The notes under the pieces are model-generated. The model worked only from the letters and a program-made list of their open reading frames with translations, made no database searches and was not told the DNA's origin. The position numbers were made by a program, and so were the translations under genes. This document shows positions 41,377 through 49,989 of a stretch of DNA of 64,000 nucleotides, piece by piece (the first letter of the stretch is position 1; every line of letters starts with the position of its first letter). This stretch comes from CADEDV01 sp964412375 (lineage in GTDB: Bacteria; Bacteroidota; Bacteroidia; Chitinophagales; Chitinophagaceae), in NCBI GenBank assembly GCA_964412375.1, contig CAYPOD010000001.1, forward strand, positions 62,001 through 126,000, read 5' to 3'.

Positions 41377-44300
41377 ATGACTATCGAAGAATCCAGGGTT
41401 GCCGAACTGGAAAAAAAATTAGCCGACCGTACTGCAGAACTCAATCAGCGTACACAGGAACTGGCCGTTATCAACAGCGTTCAACAGGGATTGGTCAATC
41501 AAATGGATATGCAGGCCATTTATGACCTGGTGGGTGACCGCATCCGTGACACCTTTGATGCACAGGCCGTCATCATTGCCACTTTCAACCATGAATCGGG
41601 AGAGGAAGAGTTTTGTTATGCTATTGAAAAAGGAGAACGGTTATACCTGAAGGCCCGGCCATTTGACAAACTGCGTCAAAGCTTAATAGATACCCGGCAA
41701 AAAATTCTCATTAATGAAAACTTTGAAGATGCTTACAGGCAATTTGGAATGAGGGTATTGCCCGGTTCTGAATTTCCCAAATCTGCATTATATGTTCCCC
41801 TGATCCTGGCTGATAAAGTGACCGGCTATGTCAGCCTGCAAAATGTAGATAAGGAAAATGCCTTTAGCGAATCGGATGTCCGCCTGATGGAAACATTGGC
41901 CAACAGCATGAGTTCAGCATTGGAAAATGCAAGATTGCTCAAAGAAACAGAACAAAGAACGGCCGAGTTAGCTGTGATCAATAGTGTGCAGGATGCATTA
42001 GCCAAAGAAATGGATATCCAGGCCATTTATGATCTCGTGGGCAACCGCATCCGGGAATTATTTGATGCGCAGGTAGTGGGTATTGCCACTTTTGATCATA
42101 AAACTGAAACGGAACACATCCACTATCTTATCGAAAAAGGAGAACGGTATTATCCTGCGCCGCGGCCATTGAATATTTTGCGAAAACACCTTATCGCCAC
42201 AAGAGAAAAAGTGGTTATCAATAAAAATTTTGATGACGTTGCTGCCACTTTCGGTATGAAGAAAGTGCCGGGAACTGAGCAGCCCAAATCTGCTTTATAT
42301 GTTCCGCTGGTGATCGGTGACCGGGTCACAGGTTATATCAGTTTACAGAATATTGATAAGGAAAATGCATTCAGTGAATCCGATGTACGGTTGATGGAGA
42401 CCCTGGCCAACAGTATGGGTGTGGCATTAGAAAATGCAAGATTGTTTGACGAGACCAACCGCCTGCTGAAAGAAACCGAACAGCAGAAAGCAGAACTCGG
42501 CGTCATCAACAGTGTGCAGGAAGGTTTGGCGAAAGAATTAGACATGCAGGCCATATATGACCTGGTGGGAAACCGGATAAGAGAATTGTTTAATGCACAG
42601 GCAGTGATCATCTCCACTTTTGATCATGATACTGCTACCGAGCATTTTAAATATGTTATTGAAGACGGACAACGATTTGATGTTCCTCCCCGCCCATATG
42701 ACAAATTAAGGCAACACATGATCGTCACCCGCCAGAAGTTTCTTTATAATACAAATTATGAAGAAGTATATGCAAGATTTGGACTAAGAACTGTGCCGGG
42801 AACCAGCCCAACCAAATCGGGGGTTTATGTACCGCTTATTACCGCAGACAAAGTAAATAGTTATATCAGCTTGCAGGCAACTACAGAAAATGCGTTTTCG
42901 GAATCCGATGTACGCCTGCTGGAAACATTAGCCAACAGCATGAGTGTGGCATTGGAAAATGCAAGACTCTTTGACGAAACCAACCGTTTATTAAAAGAAA
43001 CCGAGCAAAGAACTGCCGAATTAGCTGTCATTAACAGTGTGCAGGAAGGTTTGGCGCATGAACTCGACATGCAGGCTATCTATGATTTGGTGGGTGAACG
43101 CATCCGGAACATTTTTGATGCACAGGCCGTCATTATTGCCAATTTTGATCTTGAAGCTAAACAGGAGATCTTTAAATACACTCTCGAAAACGGGCAGCGT
43201 TTTCACCTGGAACCAAGACCACTTGACAAACTGAGAAAACACCTTATTCAAACCAAACAAAAAGTGGTTATCAATAACCCCGGTGAAGCTTTTGTGTGGT
43301 TTGGCGATAAAGTTTTGCCCGGTACCAAACCCATGCAATCAGGCGCCTTTGTGCCGTTGGTGATCGGTGATAAGATCACCAGTTATATCAGCCTGCAAAA
43401 TCTTGATAAAGAAAATGCTTTCAGTGATTCGGATATAAGGCTGCTGGAAACATTGGCCAACAGCATGAGTGTGGCATTGGAAAATGCCCGGCTTTTTGAT
43501 GAAACCAACCGTTTATTAAAAGAAACTGAACAAAGAACCGCTGAATTAGCAGTCATCAATAGTGTGCAGCAGGGACTGGCCCGTGAGTTGGATATACAGG
43601 CAATTTATAATCTTGTAGGCGATCGTTTGTGTGATCTTTTCCCCGACACACAAACCCTTGTCATCCGCACATTTGATCATCAGACAGGAACGGAACATTT
43701 TCAATACGCCATCGAAAAAGGAGTGAAAATGGATGTGCCACCACGGCCATTTATTTGGGCAGATCAGCTATTGATAAAAACTAAACAATCCCTGCTCATC
43801 AACGAGAATTATGTAGAGATCTCCATGAAATACGGTGGCACCGGTGTCACCAAAGGCCAGCCACCCAAATCGGCAGTCTTTGTACCCATGATCGTGGGTG
43901 ATATAGTTAAAGGCTCTATCAGTTTGCAAAATGTGGACCGGGAAAATGCTTTTTCTGAATCAGACCTTCGCCTGCTCACCACACTTACAAACAGTATGAG
44001 TGTGGCATTGGAAAATGCAAGGCTCTTTGATGAAACCACTCACCTGCTCAAGGAAACAGAACAACGAACAGCCGAACTGGCGGTCATCAACAGTGTGCAG
44101 GATGGGCTGGTGAGAGAAATGGACATCAATGCCATTTATGAATTGGTTGGTGAGAGACTTTGCAATCTCTTCAATACACAAACCGTACTCATTCGCACAT
44201 TTGACCTGGAAAACCAAATGGAACATTGGCGCTACGTAATTGAAAAAGGAGAAAGACATTACAGTGAACCAAGACCGTTGATCTGGGCCAATCGCCACCT

Positions 44301-47079
44301 GATCGAAAACAGGCAACCGATCCTTATTAATGAGAATTACCTGGAAACATCCAAGAAATATAGCGGCTCCGGTGTATCCATGGGCATGCCCCCTAAATCA
44401 GGAGTGTTTGTGCCCATGATCGTTGGCGATACCGTAAGAGGTTCGGTGAGTTTGCAAAACGTAGAAACAGAAAATGCCTTTAGCGAAGCGGATGTACGGT
44501 TGCTCACCACCATCACTAATAGTATGAGTGTGGCCTTGGAAAATGCCAGGTTATTTGACGAAACCAACCACCTGCTGAAAGAAACCGAGCAGCACAAAGC
44601 TGAACTGGCTGTCATCAATAGTGTGCAGGAAGGTTTGGTGCGGGAAATGGATATGAGGGCCATTTATGAATTGGTAGGTAACCGCATTTGTGAGTTATTT
44701 GATACTCAAACTGTACTGATAAGAACTTTTGATTATAAAACAGGAAACGAAGAATGGCAGTTTGTGATTGAAAAAGGACAGCGGTATTACAGCAAACCAC
44801 GGCCGTTCAACTGGGCGAATCAGTTACTTATAAAAACAAAGCAATCCTTATTGATTAATGAGAACTATGAAGAAACAGCAAAAAAACATGGAGGAACCGG
44901 TGTTACCAAAGGCCTCCCTCCTAAATCTGCCGTTTTTGTTCCAATGGTTGTAGGTGATATTGTCAAAGGTTCTGTGAGTTTACAAAACGTAGAAAAAGAA
45001 AATGCATTCAGCGAAGCGGATATGCGACTGCTCACGACGCTGACCAACAGTATGAGTGTGGCATTGGAAAATGCAAGATTGTTTGACGAAACCACCCACC
45101 TGCTGGCAGAAGCCAAACAAAGAGCTTCGGAACTTTCCACAGTTAATACCATCAGCAAAGCTCTTGCCTCACAGTTGGACCCGCATGAACTCATCAGGTT
45201 TGTAGGAGACCACCTGCGGGATCTGTTTAAGGCGAATATTGTCTACCTGGCACTGTTAGATCAGCAAAACAATATTATCAGTTTCCCTTACCAGTATGGT
45301 GATAACATGCAACCCATGAAACTGGGCGAAGGACTGACCTCCAGGATCATTCTTACCGGGCAACCTCTTTTATTAAATAAAGACGTCGTAGAATTGGGGC
45401 AACAGATGGGCGCCAGCGTAGTGGGCATTCCTGCTGCTTCTTATCTTGGAGTTCCTATACCTGTTGGGGAGCATATCATTGGTGTGCTGAGTGTTCAAAG
45501 CACGGAGCAGCAAAACCGGTTTAATGAAAGTGATCAGCGCTTACTGTCCACAATAGCAGCATCTGTAGGCGTCGCATTGCGTAATGCTACATTATTTGAA
45601 GAAGTGCAGCAATCCAAAATGGAAGCCGAAGCAGCGACCAAAGCAGCTGAACAGGCCAATGCTGCCAAAAGTGCTTTCCTTTCTACGGTAAGCCACGAAT
45701 TAAGAACACCTCTCACCTCTGTGCTGGGTTTTGCCAAGATCATCCGCAAACGGTTAGATGAAAAGATATTTCCCATCGTGGAAAAATCAGATCCTAAAAC
45801 AGAAAAAACCATCCGGCAGATCAATGACAACCTGAAAGTAGTCATCTCCGAAGGTGAACGGCTTACCCATCTTATCAATGATGTACTTGACCTGGCCAAG
45901 ATCGAAGCCGGTAAAATGGAATGGAATGTAGAGAATGTTTCCATGCCTGAAGTGGCCGAAAGAGCCATTGCTGCTACATCTTCCTTGTTCGACCAAAAGA
46001 ATCTCAAACTCATCAGGCAAATCGAAACAGAAATACCTGAAATTTCCGGCGACCGTGACAAACTGATACAGGTAATCATCAATCTTATTTCCAACTCCGT
46101 TAAGTTCACCGATGAGGGCTCCGTCACCTGCCGTTTATATGCTGAAAATGATGAAGTGATTGTCAGCATCAGCGATACCGGTATCGGCATTGCCCCGGAA
46201 GATCATGCTGCTGTGTTTGAACAATTCAAACAGGTGGGTGGAGATACCTTAACTGATAAGCCTAAGGGAACAGGCTTAGGCCTTCCTATTTGTAAAGAAA
46301 TTATCGAACATCATGGTGGTCGCATCTGGCTCGAAAGCGAAGTGGGGAAAGGAAGCACTTTCTATTTTGCACTGCCTGTTAACCGTTCGCAAAGCAACAA
46401 ACCCCTGCATTTAGATGCATTGGTGAATCAACTGAAAGCACAGGTGGCCCATTCCCCGTTGTTGACGAATGGCAGCAATGCAACTATCCTGGTGGTGGAT
46501 GACGATGATTCTATCCGTTCACTGTTGCAGCAGGAACTCAGCGATGCGGGATACCTGATCGAACAGGCCTCCAATGGCAAAGAAGCCCTTGAAGCCGTTC
46601 GTAAAAACAAACCTGATCTCATCATTTTGGATGTAATGATGCCGGAGATGAATGGCTTTGATGTGGCGGCTGTGCTGAAGAACGATCCGCAAACCATGGA
46701 TATTCCCATCATTGTATTATCCATTGTGCAGGACAAAGCAAGAGGGTTCCGCATCGGCGTGGACAGGTATCTTACCAAACCGATTGATACCAATGTATTA
46801 TTCACCGAGGTTGGTTCGCTACTTGAGCAGGGTAAATCAAAAAAGAAAGTGCTGGTGGTGGATGAAGACACACAGGCGGTGAAAACGCTTACCGATGTGC
46901 TGCAAACTAAAGGCTACCATGTGGTGGAATCAGACGGGAAAGAATTGCTGGCAAAAGCGGTGGCCACACAACCGGATATCATAATCCTGAACTCCGTCAT
47001 GTCTGACAATCATGCGATCGTCCAGACCCTGCGGTTCGAAAAAGGTCTCGAAAATGTTTTGTTTCTTATATACCAGTAA
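41377..47079 (+). CDS. Giant hybrid histidine kinase with eight GAF domains and two receivers
   Basis: A cytosolic 1900-residue sensor kinase. After a short coiled coil it has seven tandem GAF units (residues 28-1251, about 175 each, every one starting ELxVINSVQ and ending in an ALENARLFDETxxLLKETEQ linker helix) and an eighth, unlike GAF (about 1252-1420; SGxVVGIPAASYLGVPI). The kinase core follows: HisKA His1440 (STVSHELRTPL), HATPase_c (SNSVKFTDEG, DTGIGIAPED, GTGLGLPICK). Receiver 1 has Asp1752 (ILDVMMPEMNG). Receiver 2 has Asn1872 at the acceptor position and ends 28 residues later, so it cannot accept phosphate. Units 1-4 and 5-7 form two subfamilies, implying stepwise duplication. The gene lies upstream of a receiver and a cyclase, likely partners. 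Confidence 0.93.
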   Translation: MTIEESRVAELEKKLADRTAELNQRTQELAVINSVQQGLVNQMDMQAIYDLVGDRIRDTFDAQAVIIATFNHESGEEEFCYAIEKGERLYLKARPFDKLRQSLIDTRQKILINENFEDAYRQFGMRVLPGSEFPKSALYVPLILADKVTGYVSLQNVDKENAFSESDVRLMETLANSMSSALENARLLKETEQRTAELAVINSVQDALAKEMDIQAIYDLVGNRIRELFDAQVVGIATFDHKTETEHIHYLIEKGERYYPAPRPLNILRKHLIATREKVVINKNFDDVAATFGMKKVPGTEQPKSALYVPLVIGDRVTGYISLQNIDKENAFSESDVRLMETLANSMGVALENARLFDETNRLLKETEQQKAELGVINSVQEGLAKELDMQAIYDLVGNRIRELFNAQAVIISTFDHDTATEHFKYVIEDGQRFDVPPRPYDKLRQHMIVTRQKFLYNTNYEEVYARFGLRTVPGTSPTKSGVYVPLITADKVNSYISLQATTENAFSESDVRLLETLANSMSVALENARLFDETNRLLKETEQRTAELAVINSVQEGLAHELDMQAIYDLVGERIRNIFDAQAVIIANFDLEAKQEIFKYTLENGQRFHLEPRPLDKLRKHLIQTKQKVVINNPGEAFVWFGDKVLPGTKPMQSGAFVPLVIGDKITSYISLQNLDKENAFSDSDIRLLETLANSMSVALENARLFDETNRLLKETEQRTAELAVINSVQQGLARELDIQAIYNLVGDRLCDLFPDTQTLVIRTFDHQTGTEHFQYAIEKGVKMDVPPRPFIWADQLLIKTKQSLLINENYVEISMKYGGTGVTKGQPPKSAVFVPMIVGDIVKGSISLQNVDRENAFSESDLRLLTTLTNSMSVALENARLFDETTHLLKETEQRTAELAVINSVQDGLVREMDINAIYELVGERLCNLFNTQTVLIRTFDLENQMEHWRYVIEKGERHYSEPRPLIWANRHLIENRQPILINENYLETSKKYSGSGVSMGMPPKSGVFVPMIVGDTVRGSVSLQNVETENAFSEADVRLLTTITNSMSVALENARLFDETNHLLKETEQHKAELAVINSVQEGLVREMDMRAIYELVGNRICELFDTQTVLIRTFDYKTGNEEWQFVIEKGQRYYSKPRPFNWANQLLIKTKQSLLINENYEETAKKHGGTGVTKGLPPKSAVFVPMVVGDIVKGSVSLQNVEKENAFSEADMRLLTTLTNSMSVALENARLFDETTHLLAEAKQRASELSTVNTISKALASQLDPHELIRFVGDHLRDLFKANIVYLALLDQQNNIISFPYQYGDNMQPMKLGEGLTSRIILTGQPLLLNKDVVELGQQMGASVVGIPAASYLGVPIPVGEHIIGVLSVQSTEQQNRFNESDQRLLSTIAASVGVALRNATLFEEVQQSKMEAEAATKAAEQANAAKSAFLSTVSHELRTPLTSVLGFAKIIRKRLDEKIFPIVEKSDPKTEKTIRQINDNLKVVISEGERLTHLINDVLDLAKIEAGKMEWNVENVSMPEVAERAIAATSSLFDQKNLKLIRQIETEIPEISGDRDKLIQVIINLISNSVKFTDEGSVTCRLYAENDEVIVSISDTGIGIAPEDHAAVFEQFKQVGGDTLTDKPKGTGLGLPICKEIIEHHGGRIWLESEVGKGSTFYFALPVNRSQSNKPLHLDALVNQLKAQVAHSPLLTNGSNATILVVDDDDSIRSLLQQELSDAGYLIEQASNGKEALEAVRKNKPDLIILDVMMPEMNGFDVAAVLKNDPQTMDIPIIVLSIVQDKARGFRIGVDRYLTKPIDTNVLFTEVGSLLEQGKSKKKVLVVDEDTQAVKTLTDVLQTKGYHVVESDGKELLAKAVATQPDIIILNSVMSDNHAIVQTLRFEKGLENVLFLIYQ
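41458..45129 (+). repeat. Seven tandem GAF-coding repeats (about 520 bases each)
   Basis: Seven in-frame units of about 170-178 codons. Units 1-4 share FDAQAVII-type cores, DKLR and METLANSM / LETLANSM; units 5-7 share TQTVLIRTF, the INENY segment, GGTGVTKG-type turns and LTTLTNSMSVALENA. The linkers between units are nearly identical in DNA, which would favour unequal recombination. Confidence 0.88.
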
Positions 47080-47105
47080 ATAAATGATCACTCAACCAAC
47101 CAATC

Positions 47106-47486
47106 ATGGAAAAGAAATTACTGATCGTTGATGATGAAGCCCACATCCGGATGCTCATCGAACAGACACTGGAAGAACTGGAAGATGAAGGCGTGAATTT
47201 TATGACAGCGGAAAACGGTGAACAGGCACTGGAGATCATCGAGGCGGAAAAACCACAACTCGTTTTTCTCGATGTGATGATGCCAAAGATGAATGGCATG
47301 GAAGTATGCCGCCGGGTGAAACATGACCTGAAACTTGACAATATTTTTATCATTATCCTCACCGCCAAAGGACAGGAACTGGACCGGCAGAAAGGACAGG
47401 AAGTAGGCGCTGATATTTATATGACCAAACCCTTTGACCCCGAAGTGTTACTTACTAAAGCAAAAGAAGTGTTAGGGTTAGGTTGA
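47106..47486 (+). CDS. Stand-alone receiver domain protein
   Basis: A 126-residue single receiver: acidic pocket (VDDEAH), phospho-acceptor Asp56 (FLDVMMPKMNG), Thr near 84 and Lys near 108 (MTKPFDP). There is no output domain, as in CheY-type or shuttle receivers. It lies 26 bases after the hybrid kinase and 18 bases before the cyclase, so it may carry phosphate from the kinase to another partner. Confidence 0.93.
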   Translation: MEKKLLIVDDEAHIRMLIEQTLEELEDEGVNFMTAENGEQALEIIEAEKPQLVFLDVMMPKMNGMEVCRRVKHDLKLDNIFIIILTAKGQELDRQKGQEVGADIYMTKPFDPEVLLTKAKEVLGLG

Positions 47487-47504
47487 TACCACTATTAAAC
47501 AGCT

Positions 47505-49184
47505 ATGGCAAAAGTTTCGCTGAAAAATATATTAGGCAAAAAGAATGAAGCCTCCTCCGTACTCCTTTCACTGCTGGAGCAGCTGAAATGTGCCGCATGG
47601 ATAGAAGATGAGAACGGAAAAGTCATTTTTGGAGAACCCTTTGAAACAGCTACACTTCATCTTCCCATACAACTCGAAAATGAATTAGTCGGATATGTGA
47701 AAGGCGATGAGAAAACTTCAGTCATTGCACAATTGCTGACACATTTGCTGCAAAAAGAATTAGAGAAGAAAAAGATCGGCGCAGAAGTGCTGCATCTTTA
47801 CCAGGAAGTGAACCTGATGTTTGACTTCTCCGACAAACTTGCCAAGACCATCGGCGCCACCGATATTGCTAAAACGACTTTAGAAGAAGCCAGCCGTGTC
47901 ATACGTTCTGACAATGCTGTTATCTTATTATGGGATGAAAAAAACCGGCAATTGCAGGTAATGGCTTCCATCGGTGAATTATTCTTTGACCAAGACAAGA
48001 TCAACAGCGAGTTGCCCGTTTTGCTGTCCATCATCCTCAGCGGACAATCAGAGATCATCACCGATACAACAGAACTGAGAAAAGTGGGTATTGTGCTGCC
48101 GCATATCAAATCGGTGCTGTACTCTGCACTCAAAGTGAATCACCGGGTGATGGGGGCAGTGATCCTTGCAAGCAACGAAGAGATTCAATATACTGCCGCC
48201 GATCTGAAACTGCTTACCGCCCTGGCCCTCCAATCTTCTGCAGCTATTGAAAGCGCCTTATTGTATGAACGTAATATCCGTGAAGCAAATGAAAGAGAAG
48301 AAGCGATGCGGAAAGTATTTGACGCCACCGGAAAATTTGTACCCTACGAGTTTATCCGTTCATTGGGTCATGAGGTGATAACAGATGTGCGGCTCGGCGA
48401 CCAGGTTGAAAAAATTGTAACGGTATTGTTCTCTGACATCCGTGAATATACCAGTTTGGCAGAACAAATGACACCGGAAGAAAATTTTCGGTTTGTCTGC
48501 TCCTTCAATGAACGGATGGGACCTTTTATACGCCGTCATAACGGATTCATCAACCAGTACCTGGGTGATGCCATCATGGCTATTTTTCCCGGTAATGCCG
48601 CCGATGCATTGGCCGCCGCTGTGGATATGCAACATGAACTACAGCAATTCAATATTACCCGGAAACTACATGGGCAGTTACCTATTCAAATTGGAGTAGG
48701 GATGCATACCGGTCCGCTGATCATGGGTATCACAGGTGATGAACACAGAATGGATGCCTGTACCATTTCAGATACAGTTAATACGGCTTCACGATTGGAA
48801 GGACTGACCAAACACTATAAAGCCGGTATTATCCTCAGCGGGGCCAGCCTTGATCAGATTGAAAATAAGGACGGGTTTCATCTGCGCAACCTGGGGCTTG
48901 TACAATTGAAAGGGAAAAAGGAACCGCTGCTGATCCATGAATGTTTTAGTGGCAATAGCCCTCAGGATATAGAAAAAAAATCATCCACGCTGCCTCTTTT
49001 TAATGAAGGAGTTGCGTATTATATCAGTAATCATTTTGACCAGGCTTATGAAGCGTTTCAAAAAGTGGCTGAAACAGACAGCAACGACCGTACTGCCCGG
49101 TTTTTTTTCCAGCATATCCAGCAGATACTGGCTGCCGGGGCTGCCGCAGGAAAGACCGGTGTTGTGGAAATGAGAGAAAAATGA
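47505..49184 (+). CDS. GAF-domain class III nucleotide cyclase with unusual substrate residues
   Basis: A cytosolic 559-residue protein: a GAF domain (about 125-250), a class III cyclase domain (about 300-455) and a C-terminal helical tail of TPR-like character (PLFNEGVAYYISNHFDQAYEAF). The catalytic metals are held by Asp311 (LFSDIREYTS) and Asp355 (LGDAIMAIF); Asn426 and Arg430 for transition-state binding are present. The purine-selecting pair is Gln351 and Cys419 instead of the Lys and Asp/Thr of adenylate cyclases. Cys at the second position is the guanylate cyclase state, so the product is uncertain. Probably cotranscribed with the kinase and receiver. Confidence 0.88.
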   Translation: MAKVSLKNILGKKNEASSVLLSLLEQLKCAAWIEDENGKVIFGEPFETATLHLPIQLENELVGYVKGDEKTSVIAQLLTHLLQKELEKKKIGAEVLHLYQEVNLMFDFSDKLAKTIGATDIAKTTLEEASRVIRSDNAVILLWDEKNRQLQVMASIGELFFDQDKINSELPVLLSIILSGQSEIITDTTELRKVGIVLPHIKSVLYSALKVNHRVMGAVILASNEEIQYTAADLKLLTALALQSSAAIESALLYERNIREANEREEAMRKVFDATGKFVPYEFIRSLGHEVITDVRLGDQVEKIVTVLFSDIREYTSLAEQMTPEENFRFVCSFNERMGPFIRRHNGFINQYLGDAIMAIFPGNAADALAAAVDMQHELQQFNITRKLHGQLPIQIGVGMHTGPLIMGITGDEHRMDACTISDTVNTASRLEGLTKHYKAGIILSGASLDQIENKDGFHLRNLGLVQLKGKKEPLLIHECFSGNSPQDIEKKSSTLPLFNEGVAYYISNHFDQAYEAFQKVAETDSNDRTARFFFQHIQQILAAGAAAGKTGVVEMREK

Positions 49185-49226
49185 TCAGCAATGATTTTTA
49201 TATTTAAGAAATAGCTATAACGGATC

Positions 49227-49880
49227 ATGTCGTTATCTCCGCCAGATATTTATTTGCAGGGCAACCCCTGTGTTTCGGTTATCATGGCCACTTATAACCG
49301 GGCAGCCTATCTTTCCCGCAGCATCCCTTCCTTTATCAGCCAGACCTATCAAAACTGTGAATTGATTATAGTGGATGATGGTAGCCAGGATGAAACTTTT
49401 GATGTGGTCTGCAACTATATGAACCGATACGAAAATATCCGGTTCATCCGGCACAGCAACCGAAAGCTTTCTTTGTCCAAAAATGCCGGTATTAAAGCAG
49501 CGGCCGGCCAATATATTGCTTTCCTCGATAGTGATGATGAGTACAAACCCGATTACATAGAAAAAAGAATACAATACATGGAAAACAACCCGGAAGTGGA
49601 CCTGGTCGAAGGGGGAGCTATCATTATCGGGGATGAATATGTGAAAGATAAAAACGACCTGGACAAATTGATTCATTTATCTGAATGCTCCATCGGGCCT
49701 ACCTTTTTTGGAAAAACGGAAGTCTTTTTATCACTCGGCGGTTTTGATAAACAGGTATACTACAGCGAAGATTCCTGTTTTATGGAAAAAGCAAAAGAAA
49801 GATTCAATGTCCGCAAGGTTGATCTGCCGGGTTATATTTATTATCGCAATACTCCCGGAAGCATCTGCAACTCAGTGTAA
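49227..49880 (+). CDS. Family 2 glycosyltransferase
   Basis: A 217-residue GT-A enzyme. The N-terminal nucleotide-sugar fold has VSVIMATYNRAAYLSRSIPS (about 17-36), CELIIVDDGSQDET (about 48-61), LSLSKNAGIKAAAGQYIAFLDSDDEY (the DxD-type motif SDDEY at about 100-104) and GGFDKQVYYSEDSCF (about 170-184, acceptor-site Glu-Asp). It lacks membrane helices. The acceptor is unknown. It is an odd neighbour of signalling genes, 42 bases after the cyclase, and may be cotranscribed. Confidence 0.9.
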   Translation: MSLSPPDIYLQGNPCVSVIMATYNRAAYLSRSIPSFISQTYQNCELIIVDDGSQDETFDVVCNYMNRYENIRFIRHSNRKLSLSKNAGIKAAAGQYIAFLDSDDEYKPDYIEKRIQYMENNPEVDLVEGGAIIIGDEYVKDKNDLDKLIHLSECSIGPTFFGKTEVFLSLGGFDKQVYYSEDSCFMEKAKERFNVRKVDLPGYIYYRNTPGSICNSV

Positions 49881-49942
49881 CAATCCAGCAATGGTTTTCT
49901 GGTTTTAGGTAAACGCTATTTCCCCTGATTGTTACCCAAAAA

Positions 49943-49972
49943 ATAACAGGCAACCCAATGATTGCCTGTTAT
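49943..49972. terminator. Bidirectional terminator between convergent genes
   Basis: ATAACAGGCAA and TTGCCTGTTAT form a perfect 11-bp stem with an eight-base loop. On the plus strand it is followed by CAATTTTTT, and on the minus strand the flank reads TTTTTTGGG, so it can end transcription from both the glycosyltransferase and the amidohydrolase gene. Confidence 0.9.
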
Positions 49973-49989
49973 CAATTTTTTATATCCTT

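Noticed and set aside
41377..47079. Assembly artefact as the source of the repeated GAF units
   Set aside because: The units differ at many positions and form two subfamilies, so they are not exact duplications of one read. A copy-number error among the most similar units is still possible.
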